64,000 nucleotides of DNA from Candidatus Accumulibacter affinis (GCA_016713625.1 JADJOT010000013.1:116387-180386), one strand, 5' to 3'. Shown: positions 36,787 through 46,214, counted from the stretch's first letter. Translations and numbers: made by a program. Notes: a model not told the origin generated them from the sequence alone.

Positions 36787-38202
36787 TCAGCAGCTGTAGT
36801 ACAGCTCGAACTCGACCGGGTGAGTGGTCATGCGGACCTTATTTACCTCGTCCATTTTCAGTTCCAGGTAGGCGTCGATCCAGTCGTCGGAGAAGACTCC
36901 GCCGCGGGTCAGGAACTCGCGATCCTGGTCGAGCGAGGCAAGCGCTTCTTCGAGGCTGGCACAAACCGTCGGGATCTTTGCATCCTCTTCGGGTGGCAGG
37001 TCATAAAGGTTCTTGTCCGCCGGGTCGCCGGGGTGAATCCGGTTCTGAATACCATCGAGACCAGCCATCAGCAGCGCCGAGAAGCACAGATAAGGGTTGG
37101 CGATCGGATCCGGGAAGCGTGTTTCGATCCGCCGTGCCTTATCGGAAGCCACGTGCGGCACACGGATCGAAGCCGAGCGGTTCTTGGCCGAGTAAGCCAG
37201 TTTGACCGGCGCTTCGTAGTGCGGCACCAGACGCTTGTACGAATTGGTACCGGGATTGGTGATCGCGTTCAGTGCCTTGGCGTGCTTGATGATCCCACCA
37301 ATGTAAAAGAGCGCCATTTCGGACAGGCCAGCATAGCCATTGCCGGCAAAGAGGTTCTTGCCATCCTTCCAGATCGACTGGTGGACGTGCATGCCCGAAC
37401 CGTTGTCACCGACGATCGGCTTCGGCATGAAGGTGGCCGTTTTGCCGTACTGGTGCGAGACATTGTGGACGACGTACTTGAGAATCTGCGTCCAGTCGGC
37501 ACGCTTGACCAGCGTGCTGAACAACGTTCCGATCTCGCATTGACCCGCGGTCGCAACTTCGTGGTGATGCACTTCCACTGGTACGCCGAGCGACTCCAGC
37601 GTCAGGACCATCGCCGAACGAATGTCGTGCAGGCTGTCGACCGGCGGCACCGGGAAGTAACCGCCCTTGATCCCCGGACGGTGACCCGTGCCGCCTTCGC
37701 CTTCGGATTTTTCGCCACTGGTCCAGGCGGCTTCCTGCGAGTAGATCTTCAGGGTGCAGCCAGACATGTCGACGTTCCAGGACACCGAATCGAAAATGAA
37801 GAATTCGGGCTCCGGACCGAAGTACGCCGTGTCACCGATGCCGCTGGACTTGAGATAGGCTTCGGCACGCCGGCCAATCGAGCGCGGATCACGGTCGTAG
37901 CCGCGCCCGTCGGCAGGATCAACCACGTCGCAGGTAATGACTACCGTCGTTTCGTCGAAGAAGGGATCGATGTAAGCGGTGCTCGGATCGGGCATCAGCT
38001 GCATGTCCGAAGCTTGAATCCCCTTCCAGCCGGCGATCGAAGAGCCATCGAAAGCATGACCGTTCTCGAACTTGTCTTCGTCGAAAGCGCTGACTGGGAC
38101 GGTTACATGCTGCTCCTTGCCACGGGTATCGGTGAAGCGGAAGTCAACAAACTTCGCTTCGTTTTCCTTGACCATGTTGATTACGTCTTGCGGGCTTGCC
38201 AT
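36787..38202 (-). CDS. glnA: Glutamine synthetase type I
   Basis: GlnA makes glutamine from glutamate, ammonia and ATP, the main ammonium-assimilating step. The 471-residue dodecamer subunit has HAFDGSSIAGW, the active-site loops FGPEPEFF, GSGMHVHQS and NPGTNSYKRLVP, and the adenylylation tyrosine in NLYDLPPEE, so it can be switched off by GlnE. CAGGAG precedes the start. Expression should follow the sigma-54/NtrC promoter at 38270-38393. Confidence 0.98.
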   Translation of the reverse strand: MASPQDVINMVKENEAKFVDFRFTDTRGKEQHVTVPVSAFDEDKFENGHAFDGSSIAGWKGIQASDMQLMPDPSTAYIDPFFDETTVVITCDVVDPADGRGYDRDPRSIGRRAEAYLKSSGIGDTAYFGPEPEFFIFDSVSWNVDMSGCTLKIYSQEAAWTSGEKSEGEGGTGHRPGIKGGYFPVPPVDSLHDIRSAMVLTLESLGVPVEVHHHEVATAGQCEIGTLFSTLVKRADWTQILKYVVHNVSHQYGKTATFMPKPIVGDNGSGMHVHQSIWKDGKNLFAGNGYAGLSEMALFYIGGIIKHAKALNAITNPGTNSYKRLVPHYEAPVKLAYSAKNRSASIRVPHVASDKARRIETRFPDPIANPYLCFSALLMAGLDGIQNRIHPGDPADKNLYDLPPEEDAKIPTVCASLEEALASLDQDREFLTRGGVFSDDWIDAYLELKMDEVNKVRMTTHPVEFELYYSC

Positions 38203-38269
38203 TGCGAGGTCTCCTGAACAGGTGCCGGTTCAACCGGCGGCAGTAGAAAATAGGTGTGCGGGGGGTACT

Positions 38270-38286
38270 AGCAGAAAACGTGCCAA
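38270..38286 (-). promoter_or_regulatory. Sigma-54 promoter of glnA
   Basis: The minus strand reads TTGGCACG-TTTT-CTGCT, matching the -24/-12 consensus TTGGCACG-N4-TTGCT in all but one position, with the invariant GG and GC correctly spaced. Transcription should start near 38258, about 55 bp before the glnA ATG. Confidence 0.87.
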
Positions 38287-38348
38287 CCGATGCACTGCTG
38301 GATTTAATTGTGCCACAAGGGCTGGTAGCGTTCTTGAGCTTTTTTGTC

Positions 38349-38393
38349 GCACCGCGGTAGTGCGAACCGAAACGTAGCGCACCAAATCGGTGC
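38349..38393 (-). promoter_or_regulatory. Two NtrC-type enhancer sites upstream of glnA
   Basis: Two inverted repeats share the form GCAC-N7-GTGC: 38349-38363 and 38379-38393. Their centres are 30 bp apart, about three helical turns, so two NtrC dimers would lie on the same face. They are roughly 100 and 130 bp upstream of the predicted start point, the usual enhancer distance. Confidence 0.8.
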
Positions 38394-38483
38394 AAACCAA
38401 CAGGAACGACCGCGCGCCGCGAACGAAGCAAGTGATTTATACTCTCACTTTCATGTTTCCTCTAACAGGCCTCGCCGGACACC

Positions 38484-38933
38484 ATGGGAAGATTGACCGA
38501 TCTGCTGCAACTCGCGCAGGAGCGCGGGCACGAACTTGGCCTGCCCTACGCGGGCGCACTGACGCCACAGGAAGCCTACGAAGTTTGGCAACTGGCACCT
38601 GGTGCCAAAGTTGTCGACGTGCGCACGCGCGCCGAGTGGGATTGGGTTGGGCGTATACCCGGTGCGATTGAAATCGAGTGGATGAGCTACCCGGACAACC
38701 GGCCGAACAGCCACTTCCTGTCGCAACTGAAGCAACAGGTCGATCGCGAAGCGCTGCTGATGTTCATCTGCCGCAGTGGCGCGCGTTCGCACAATGCTGC
38801 GGCATTGGCCAGCGAAGCCGCCCAGCGCGACTGCTACAACGTGCTCGAAGGTTTTGAGGGCGACAAGGACGCCAGCGGCCAGCGTGGCAGGGTTGGGGGC
38901 TGGCGCCACGCCGGTCTGCCTTGGCATAGCTGA
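38484..38933 (+). CDS. Rhodanese-like domain protein
   Basis: The 149-residue single-domain protein has the CH2A-type segment VVDVRTRAEWDWVGRIPGA and the active-site loop Cys96-Arg-Ser-Gly-Ala-Arg, so persulfide transfer is chemically possible. The C-terminal GGWRHAGLPW is also typical. The cellular acceptor is unknown. It is divergent from glnA and 56 bp upstream of nadA. Confidence 0.9.
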   Translation: MGRLTDLLQLAQERGHELGLPYAGALTPQEAYEVWQLAPGAKVVDVRTRAEWDWVGRIPGAIEIEWMSYPDNRPNSHFLSQLKQQVDREALLMFICRSGARSHNAAALASEAAQRDCYNVLEGFEGDKDASGQRGRVGGWRHAGLPWHS

Positions 38934-38989
38934 AGGTTTTTGCCGCCAGCCTGGCCGGCCTTCACTGACATCGATTCGAGTACCAGCCC

Positions 38990-40087
38990 ATGCAAACCGT
39001 TCCCATCAGCTTCGACCGCTTCAACCAGTTGCAGGACGACGCCTGTCATCAGCGTATTCGTTCCGCTCGCCAGCGACTCGGCAGTGAAGCGGTGCTGCTC
39101 TGCCACCACTATCAGCGCGCCGACGTCTATCAATACGCCGACCTCACCGGCGACTCGCTGAAACTTTCTCGCCTCGCCTCGCGGACCGATTCCCGCTATA
39201 TTGTTTTTTGCGGCGTGCACTTCATGGCCGAGGTCGCCGACATCATGTCAAAACCAGAGCAAATGGCCATCCTGCCGGACCTGGCGGCCGGTTGCTCGAT
39301 GGCCGACATGGCCAATCTGGCCAAGGTTGAGCGCTGCTGGCGCGAACTCGGCGAGGTGCTGGACGTCGATCAGCAAGTGACGCCGGTGACCTACATCAAC
39401 TCGGCGGCCGATCTCAAGGCCTTCTGTGGTGCCCGTGGCGGTATCGTATGTACCTCATCGAACGCCGGCACCATCGCCGCCTGGGCTTTCGAGCGCCGCC
39501 CGAAAATTCTCTTTTTTCCCGACCAGCATCTTGGACGCTGGACGGGTGCGCAAATGGGTATCCCGCTCGATGAGATGGTGGTCTGGGACCCCGACCTTGA
39601 ACTGGGCGGCCTCACCGCAGAGCAGATCCGTCACGCGCAGCTGCTGCTCTGGAAAGGGCATTGCTCGGTGCACCAGATGTTTCAACCGGCGCACATCCTG
39701 CGTTTTCGCAATCAGCATCCGGACGGCCTGGTGATCGCCCACCCGGAATGCAGTTTCGAGGTCTGCAGGCAGTCGGATTTCGTCGGATCGACCGAGCACA
39801 TCGTCAGAACCATCAAGGAAGCCCGCCCGAACACGCGCTGGCTGGTCGGTACCGAGCTCAATCTGGTCAACCGTCTCGCCGAAGAAGTCAGGGACGAGGG
39901 CAAGATCGTCCAGTTCATGGCGCCAACCGTCTGCATGTGCTCAACGATGCAGCGCATCGACCCGCAGCATCTGGCGTGGACGCTGGAGAACCTGGCCGAC
40001 GGCAAGGTGGTCAATCGCATTACGGTTCCCGAGCACGAGAGGGATCTCGCCAAGCTGGCCCTCGAAAGGATGCTCTCGGTATCCTGA
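38990..40087 (+). CDS. nadA: Quinolinate synthase
   Basis: NadA condenses iminoaspartate with dihydroxyacetone phosphate to quinolinate on an unusual 4Fe-4S cluster, the second step of de novo NAD synthesis. The 365-residue protein has CHHYQRADVYQYAD, PDLAAGCSMADMA, CTSSNAG, PDQHLGRWTG and HPECSFEVC, including the three cluster cysteines. nadB and nadC are not nearby. Confidence 0.95.
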   Translation: MQTVPISFDRFNQLQDDACHQRIRSARQRLGSEAVLLCHHYQRADVYQYADLTGDSLKLSRLASRTDSRYIVFCGVHFMAEVADIMSKPEQMAILPDLAAGCSMADMANLAKVERCWRELGEVLDVDQQVTPVTYINSAADLKAFCGARGGIVCTSSNAGTIAAWAFERRPKILFFPDQHLGRWTGAQMGIPLDEMVVWDPDLELGGLTAEQIRHAQLLLWKGHCSVHQMFQPAHILRFRNQHPDGLVIAHPECSFEVCRQSDFVGSTEHIVRTIKEARPNTRWLVGTELNLVNRLAEEVRDEGKIVQFMAPTVCMCSTMQRIDPQHLAWTLENLADGKVVNRITVPEHERDLAKLALERMLSVS

Positions 40088-40216
40088 GGCAGCGCGCCGA
40101 CTTGCTACGCCGACGCCATCGCGAGAATACCTTGCCGAAATGGTGAGGCGCGTGACCCGCCAGGCAAGATCGGCTTCCCGACCAGGAACACACAATTGCC
40201 GGAAGGAGTGTGGATC

Positions 40217-41155
40217 GTGCCTTTGGTTTCAGTCGTTATTCCAGCATACAACTGCGTCCTTTACCTTGAGGAAACGATAAGAAGCATCCTTGGGCAAACC
40301 GCCAGCGACATTGAAATAATCGTCATCAACGATGGCTCGACCGATGCAACCGGCGCCATCGCTCGCAGTTTCGGAGAGCCAGTCAGAGTCTTCGATCAAC
40401 CCAACTCTGGAGTCTCGACGGCGCGGAATCATGGCGTAAGGGAAGCGCGAGGGGCCTTCATAGCGCTGGTCGACCATGATGATTACTGGTTTCCCAACAA
40501 GCTGGCCAACCAGTTGACGGCTTTCGAAGGCCATCCTCAGGTCGACGTGGTCTTCAGCGATTTCACGCGCTGGCACCAGAACGGCGGAGGTGGACGCTTC
40601 CCGGAGCCTTCCACCTTTCTCCCGCAGGCGGCTCCACAAGGAATTGATAACGAGTATTCAGGCTGGATCTACCACCAGATGTTGCTGGATAGCTGGGTGC
40701 TGACGAGTACTGCCCTGGTCCGAACCGAGGTGGTATTGGCAAATGGGGGTTTCGACGAAACCCTCCCCTATAGCGAAGATTGGGACTTCTGGCTGAGACT
40801 CTCCAGAACTTCGCAGTTTCTCAAGCTGCGTGAAGCCACGACGCTCTATCGACAGCACGCAGATCAGGGGTCTCGGGTGACCAGAGCCGTCGACTACCGA
40901 ACTCGCCTTCTTGAGGCAGCAGCAGAACGCTGGGGGCTTTGCAGTCCGGATGGGGGCTATGTTCCACCCAGGGTTTTCAAACGGCAATTAGCGCAGTATT
41001 CTGCCTTCTTTGGTCGCGATCACTTGCTGGGCGGGGTTGGCGCCAGTCGCTATATCGCAGCCAGGTCATTCATCAAGGCTTGGCAGATTGATCACACCTA
41101 CTGGCGCAGCCTTCTTTACCTGGCCGCAACGCCTTTTTACACGCCCCGAGGATAG
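40217..41155 (+). CDS. Family 2 glycosyltransferase
   Basis: The 312-residue enzyme has a GT-A fold: PLVSVVIPAYNC at the N-terminus, IIVINDGSTDATG, NSGVSTARNHG and the metal motif VDHDDYW. A second conserved acidic region, LPYSEDWDFWLRLS, is near residue 195. The start is decided by GGAAGGAG at 40201-40208, eight bases before GTG 40217; the frame extends to TTG 40196 without reason. Its first 150 bp are visibly poorer in G+C than the flanks, and it stands alone, not in a polysaccharide cluster, so recent acquisition is possible. The sugar and acceptor are unknown. Confidence 0.87.
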   Translation: MPLVSVVIPAYNCVLYLEETIRSILGQTASDIEIIVINDGSTDATGAIARSFGEPVRVFDQPNSGVSTARNHGVREARGAFIALVDHDDYWFPNKLANQLTAFEGHPQVDVVFSDFTRWHQNGGGGRFPEPSTFLPQAAPQGIDNEYSGWIYHQMLLDSWVLTSTALVRTEVVLANGGFDETLPYSEDWDFWLRLSRTSQFLKLREATTLYRQHADQGSRVTRAVDYRTRLLEAAAERWGLCSPDGGYVPPRVFKRQLAQYSAFFGRDHLLGGVGASRYIAARSFIKAWQIDHTYWRSLLYLAATPFYTPRG

Positions 41156-41188
41156 CAGCCCGAAGCCAAGGTCGCCGACCAAAACAGC

Positions 41189-41212
41189 GAGACCCCGGCG
41201 CGCCGGGGTCTC
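41189..41212. terminator. Perfect 24-bp palindrome between convergent genes
   Basis: GAGACCCCGGCG is followed directly by its reverse complement. It lies between the convergent glycosyltransferase and Cache genes. The minus-strand side runs into CTGTTTT, so it probably ends the Cache transcript and may act in both directions. Confidence 0.65.
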
Positions 41213-41231
41213 GGGATTGCTACGGCAGCAG

Positions 41232-41786
41232 CTACAGGGCTGGATACTTGGCCGGATCCGACATTTTTTCGAGGACCTTGTTCAGCTCCGCCAGGGTGAT
41301 CCCTTCATCATAGATTCCGGCGCTCACCTGGACCCCCGAGGAAAACGAAATGTCCGCAGCCATGGCGTAGGAAACCTTGCGCGACAGGCGTCCGGCACCG
41401 GGTTTGGGCCAGCTGTACTCGACCCAGCCACCGCGCGCTTCGCTGCCGACCTTGCAAAGCTCCTTGAAGATGAACTTGCCGGAGTTGTCGGTAATCTGCA
41501 TGATCGGCTTGCCGACCAGATCCGGCCGCAACGGATGCGCGATCATCCGGTCCTTGCGACAATCATAGACGAACACGTAACTGTCCTTCCACACCCACTT
41601 GCTGTCCTTGTGGTGGAAATCGGCAAAGGCTGACGTGCCCTTGTCGTGTAGATACCTGGCGGCGGCTCGTACCTTGCTGACCACCTCTTCGGCATTCGCC
41701 ACCTCGGCTTCGCTCGGTCCGGCGGCGCGTGCCGCTCCGCAGGCAACTACCAGCCCCATCAAGCCAATCGTTTTTGCAAAGTTCAT
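41232..41786 (-). CDS. Exported single-Cache-domain protein
   Basis: The 184-residue protein has a signal peptide (1-21, GLMGLVVACGAARA) and one sCache-like sensor domain (about 40-155): FADFHHKDSKWVWKDSYVFVYDC is represented by WVWKDSYVFVYD, with MIAHPLRPDLVGKP, GGWVEYSWPKPG and KVSYAM. Such domains usually form the periplasmic half of chemoreceptors or kinases that bind carboxylates; here it is free. AAGGGGATAAG precedes the ATG. Its place behind satP suggests a role in acetate sensing or delivery, which is inference. Confidence 0.82.
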   Translation of the reverse strand: MNFAKTIGLMGLVVACGAARAAGPSEAEVANAEEVVSKVRAAARYLHDKGTSAFADFHHKDSKWVWKDSYVFVYDCRKDRMIAHPLRPDLVGKPIMQITDNSGKFIFKELCKVGSEARGGWVEYSWPKPGAGRLSRKVSYAMAADISFSSGVQVSAGIYDEGITLAELNKVLEKMSDPAKYPAL

Positions 41787-41878
41787 CACTCGCTTATCCC
41801 CTTGTTTCTGTTCAGACAGATCGGAAACACCAGCCCTGGGCGTCCGTTTCTCGTCGCTGGCGGCTGCAGCCAGCATCC

Positions 41879-42442
41879 TTAACTTAGCCACGGCTTGCCC
41901 ACCGGAAGAACGTCCCGACCAAACAAATCCGCATAAATGATATGCGCCATGATGTACCACGCCATCGCCGCTGTCACCATCAACTCGTAGCCGGCCACCA
42001 CCGTCAGGTCGGGATAGCCGAAGTGGGCCAGATCGAGCAGAATGAAACCGATCAGCAACAAGGTGAAGGTGATTGCCAGCGCGCTGCTGACGCGCATCGC
42101 ACCAACCCAGAGGATGACTGTAAACAGTGTCCAGGCAACCAGGAACCACCCCACGTCCGTCTTGCTCGAGGTATAAATATTGTAGTGGTTGCCGAGCAGC
42201 AGCAAGGCCAGAGCGATCCAGAAACAACCATAACCGGTGAAGGCGCAATAGCCGAAATTGTTGCCGGTCTTCATTTCCTGCAAGCCGGCAATCATCTGCG
42301 CCAGGCCACCAAAGATCAATCCGAGCCAGACGACCGGACCCAATCCCATCCACCCCACGTTGTGAAACTGCAACACCATCGTCGTCAAGCCAAAGCCTGC
42401 AAGACCGACGACGGCCGGATTACCGAGCTTCTGATCTGCCAT
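41879..42442 (-). CDS. satP: Acetate/succinate uptake carrier, GPR1/FUN34/YaaH family
   Basis: The 187-residue inner-membrane protein has six transmembrane helices and the family signature NPAVVGLAGFGLTT at residues 8-21. Members carry acetate or succinate with protons. AAAAGGGG precedes the ATG. Acetate uptake is the first step of anaerobic metabolism in polyphosphate-accumulating bacteria, so this carrier suits the suggested host. The Cache protein follows 92 bp downstream on the same strand. Confidence 0.9.
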   Translation of the reverse strand: MADQKLGNPAVVGLAGFGLTTMVLQFHNVGWMGLGPVVWLGLIFGGLAQMIAGLQEMKTGNNFGYCAFTGYGCFWIALALLLLGNHYNIYTSSKTDVGWFLVAWTLFTVILWVGAMRVSSALAITFTLLLIGFILLDLAHFGYPDLTVVAGYELMVTAAMAWYIMAHIIYADLFGRDVLPVGKPWLS

Positions 42443-42665
42443 GAACTACCCCTTTTATGCTCGCTGCGAACGCGACGGGAACTGCCCCGCCGCCCTGTTT
42501 AACTGGTCTTCCTGAGCACCGGCGAATTCCCCTGACTGTGGTGTGGACGACCCCTGGAATTCTACATGCAGGGACCCCGAACTGGCAAACCAGGCGCCCT
42601 GGCCGACGTGTGTCCTGCCGTCAGCCGCGTGCTAGAATCGACCCCCGCTTCAACTCACTGCCGCG

Positions 42666-44666
42666 ATGTCCGCGATCTCCGTCCTCAATCCTCCGCAACG
42701 AGAAGCGATCCGCTACCTCGATGGGCCGCTGCTGGTCCTCGCCGGCGCCGGGTCGGGCAAGACACGGGTAATCACCGAAAAGATTGTCTACCTGATCGGT
42801 TCCTGCGGCTTCAACCCGAGCAACATCGCCGCGATCACCTTCACCAACAAGGCGGCGCGCGAGATGCAGGAGCGGGTAGCCAAGCTGCTCGTCGGCAAGC
42901 CTTCGCGGGGGCTGACCATCTCGACCTTCCACGCCCTCGGAGTGCGCATCCTGCGCGAGGAGGCCAGCGCACTCGGCTATAAGCCGAGCTTCTCGATCCT
43001 CGATTCGAGCGACTGTTTCGGCATCGTTTCGGAACTGGCCGGCAGCGTAGACAAGGCGACCATCCGCAGACTGCAATCGCTGATCTCGAACTGGAAGAGC
43101 GCCCTCGTCTCGCCGGAGCAAGCCCGGAAGATTGCGCAGAATGAAAGCGAAACCCTCGCCGCCAACGCCTTCGCAAGCTATGCGGCTACCCTGCAGGCTT
43201 ATCAGGCAGTCGATTTCGATGACCTGATTGGGCTCCCCGTGGCGCTCTTCACGAACCAGCCGGCAGTGCGCGAGAAATAGCAGAACCGCCTGCGCTATCT
43301 ACTGATCGACGAGTACCAGGACACCAATGTCAGCCAGTACCAGTTGCTCCGCCTGCTGGCCGGAGCACGCGCAGCATTCACCGCGGTCGGCGACGACGAT
43401 CAGGCGATCTATGGCTGGCGCGGTGCCGACATCGCCAATCTGCGCGGCCTGCCGCGCGATTACCCGAACCTCAAGGTCATCAAGCTCGAACAGAACTATC
43501 GCTCAACGATACGCATTCTCAAAGCAGCCAACGCCCTGATTTCGCACAACGAGAAACTTTTCGACAAGCAACTCTGGTCGGACCTCGGGCATGGCGATCC
43601 GATCACCGTCAACACCTGTCCCGACAAGGAGAAGGAGGCCGAGTCGGTGGTGATGAAGTTGCAGGCGCACCGTTTTGCGCATCAGGGAACGTTCCGGGAT
43701 TATGCGATCCTCTACCGCGGCAATTTCCAGGCGCGCGCTGTCGAGCAGTTCCTGCGCAAGCAGCGCATCCCCTATCTGTTGTCCGGCGGCCAGTCGTTCT
43801 TCGAGAAGTCCGAGATCAAGGACATCACCTCCTATCTGCGCCTGCTGGCCAACAATGACGACGACCCGGCCTTCATCCGCGCCGTCAACACACCCCGGCG
43901 CGGCGTCGGCACCAGCACCTTGCAGGCACTCGGCAGCTATGCAGGCGAACGCCAGATCTCGCTCTTCGCTGCCGCTTTCGAGCAGGGTTTCGCCCAGCGC
44001 GTGCAGGCGCGCCAGCTATCGCCCTTGCTCGAGTTCTGCGATTTCATCCAGCGCCTGCAGGCACGCGCTGGCAGCGAACCCGCCGCGCAGCTACTTGCCG
44101 GCCTGCTCGGCGCAACCGCCTACGAGGCCTGGTTGTACGATCAGGACGAGGCGCGCGTAGCGCAAGTGAAATGGGGAAACGTCCAGGAATTCTGCGACTG
44201 GTTGGGCAGGAAAGGCAGCGAGGAACAGAAGACGCTGCTCGAACTCACCCAGGCCATCGCGTTGATCAGCATGCTCGACCACGAAGATCCTGACGTCGAC
44301 GCCGTCCAGTTGTCGACGCTGCACGCTGCCAAGGGCCTGGAGTTCAAACATGTCTTCCTGATCGGTATCGAGGAAGGCGTTCTGCCACACCGCGAAGCCG
44401 AGGCAGAAAGCCGCATCGAGGAAGAGCGCCGCCTGATGTATGTCGGGATCACGCGTGCGCAACGGTCGCTGCACCTGAGCTATGCCGAGAAACGCCAGCA
44501 GGGTCGGGACGTGATTCCCTGTCAGGCATCGCGCTTCATCGGCGAGATGGGTAGCGAGGACCTGCGCTTTTTTGGTGGCAAGAACGAAACGCCGCCGGAC
44601 AAGGCGACCAACGCCGAGCGCTTTTCGGCGCTCAAGGCAATGCTTGGCAAAGCGAAAGTCTCCTGA
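42666..44666 (+). pseudogene. rep: ATP-dependent DNA helicase Rep interrupted by an amber codon
   Basis: The frame is open for 666 codons except one TAG at 43278-43280 (codon 205). Upstream are Walker A VLAGAGSGKTRVI and TFTNKAAREM; downstream, in the same frame, are LIDEYQDTN, VGDDDQAIYGWRG and STLHAAKGLEFKHVF. In relatives this position in VREK-x-QNRLRY is usually Trp, so one base change TGG to TAG explains it. Rep is a superfamily 1A 3'-5' helicase that helps replication forks pass blocks. The two halves would separate motifs I-Ia from II-VI, so neither would work alone. Sequence error or a suppressor tRNA are alternatives. Confidence 0.9.
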
Positions 44667-44830
44667 AGCCAGCCGCCAGGCCGCTCCCCACGCGACCGGC
44701 AGTGCGCCAAGCCGACGTCCCGCCGAGGAAAGCAACTCACTCCCGGCCCGGACTTTGCCAGAACCCTCGGGCGACGTTCTCAGGGACGGGAGGCTGGACC
44801 AGCCTCCTCCCACTTCGGATCAGAACAACT

Positions 44831-45277
44831 CTACTTGGAAAGATTGACCAGGTGCTCCACTGCAGCCTTGATCTCGCCGTCGGTCAAGTCGGGACTGCCA
44901 CCCTTTGCCGGCATCGCATTCTTGCCGTTCGTCACGCTCGTGATCAACGCGGCGGTGCCGGTGGCAATTCGCGGCGCCCAGGCGGCCTTGTCGCCCGCTT
45001 TCGGTGCGCCGGCTGCACCACTGGCGTGGCAGGCCATGCAAACCGAGTTATAGACCGTGGCGCCGTCACGCGGCTTGCCGTCGCTCTTGGCCGCAGCCGC
45101 CTTCGCCAGTTCCAGCCTGGCCACCGGTTGTATGCGCAGGTCGACCTCATCGCCGCTGCCGGTCTTGACGCTGCCTTTTCCAATCATCGAAAGCGGCCAG
45201 ATGACGATAATCAGAACGATCGCCACAACGATGGTGATGATCAGAGTCAACCGTGAAGAGTTTTGTTGTTGAGCCAT
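44831..45277 (-). CDS. Membrane-anchored cytochrome c5-type protein
   Basis: The 148-residue protein has an uncleaved N-terminal helix (about 11-31) and a class I cytochrome c domain with heme motif Cys80-Met-Ala-Cys83-His84 and axial Met in KNAMPAKGG. Another cysteine-free, Ala-rich linker joins them. It would sit on the periplasmic face and move electrons between respiratory complexes. AAGGATTTGGC precedes the ATG. It is convergent with rep. Confidence 0.9.
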   Translation of the reverse strand: MAQQQNSSRLTLIITIVVAIVLIIVIWPLSMIGKGSVKTGSGDEVDLRIQPVARLELAKAAAAKSDGKPRDGATVYNSVCMACHASGAAGAPKAGDKAAWAPRIATGTAALITSVTNGKNAMPAKGGSPDLTDGEIKAAVEHLVNLSK

Positions 45278-45396
45278 GCCAAATCCTTAGTGGTCTGCGC
45301 GTTAGATAGCGGATTGTACCGCCGTTTCGCATTGCCCAAAAGCCCCGGGGAGAGTGGACTAGCCAGTGCAAAGCGGTTAAGCTTCCGCCTCTGCAC

Positions 45397-45473
45397 GCGC
45401 CCGTAGCTCAGTTGGATAGAGTACTGCCCTCCGAAGGCAGGGGTCGGACGTTCGAATCGTCTCGGGCGTGCCA
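45397..45473 (+). tRNA. tRNA-Arg(CCG)
   Basis: A 77-nt cloverleaf: acceptor GCGCCCG pairs with CGGGCGT (G1-U72 wobble), D arm GCTCAGTTGGATAGAGT, anticodon stem CTGCC/GGCAG with loop CTCCGAA (anticodon CCG), T loop TTCGAAT, and encoded CCA at 45471-45473. It closely resembles E. coli tRNA-Arg(CCG), apart from the first pair. Confidence 0.96.
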
Positions 45474-45589
45474 TGAATTCACTGACTTCAGTTGCCGGGT
45501 CATGCGAATCATCCCGATGGGCCGCCACGCTACGTCGTACGTCCGCGAGGTGTGCGCGCCTCCAGGCGTCGGCCTGGAAAAGCGAGGGA

Positions 45590-46191
45590 CGCGGACATTC
45601 CACAGCCCTCGCTATTATTGTTCTGGAGGCGAGCGGCGTACTAGCGGCGCGTGATCGGGATCTGGACCTCCTCGGGGTCATCGTGGTCGCGGCGATCACA
45701 GCCATCGGAGGAGGTACCCTTCGCGATCTCCTCCTGGACCGCCACCCCATTTTCTGGGTCACCGATGCCCGGTACCTCGTCGTCATCATCGCATCCGCCA
45801 TGTTGACGTTCGCATATGTACGGGTCTGGCCACCGCCGAGTGCCACACTCCTCGTGGCCGATGCCCTGGGACTAGCGCTTTTCGCGCTTTCTGGGGCCCA
45901 ATTGGCGGAAGCGGTGCAGTGCCCACCGCTCATCGTGGTGCTGATGGGCACGATGACTGGCGTTACCGGAGGTGTCTTGAGGGACGTCATCACGGCGCAG
46001 GTCCCGCTTATCCTGCAGCGGGAGATCTATGCGACGGCCGCGCCATCGTGGGAGTCGCTGTGTACCTGACTTTGCACGCGCTCGGGATGCCACGTGCACC
46101 GGCATTTTGGGCCGGAATGATCGTGGTGGTGGCGATGCGCTTACTTGCCATCCGATGGGGCCTGCACCTACCCGTCTTCCGCAAATTCTAG
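45590..46191 (+). pseudogene. Broken TRIC/UPF0126 (YadS-like) membrane channel gene
   Basis: The translation from about 45590 matches the trimeric intracellular cation channel family, a duplicated three-helix protein with glycine motifs: TAIGGGTLRDLLLDRHPIFW is represented by IGGGTLRDLLL, and the second copy by TGGVLRDVIT. A normal start and half of the first helix are missing, and the frame breaks near 46040: the helices after EIYATAA continue in another frame (VAVYLTLHALG...IRWGLHLPVF). It lies directly behind tRNA-Arg, a typical integration site. A remnant is likely; sequence error could explain the frameshift but not the lost start. Confidence 0.8.
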
Positions 46192-46214
46192 CAGCCGGCG
46201 GCCATTCGATTCAT

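Noticed and set aside
36721..38217. 498-residue plus-strand open frame opposite glnA
   Set aside because: glnA is unmistakable on the other strand; the frame also starts inside the glnA terminator region.
38300..38320. Second sigma-54 promoter at a TGGCAC sequence on the minus strand
   Set aside because: The -12 GC is absent at the right spacing (AATTAAATC follows); the site at 38270-38286 fits far better.
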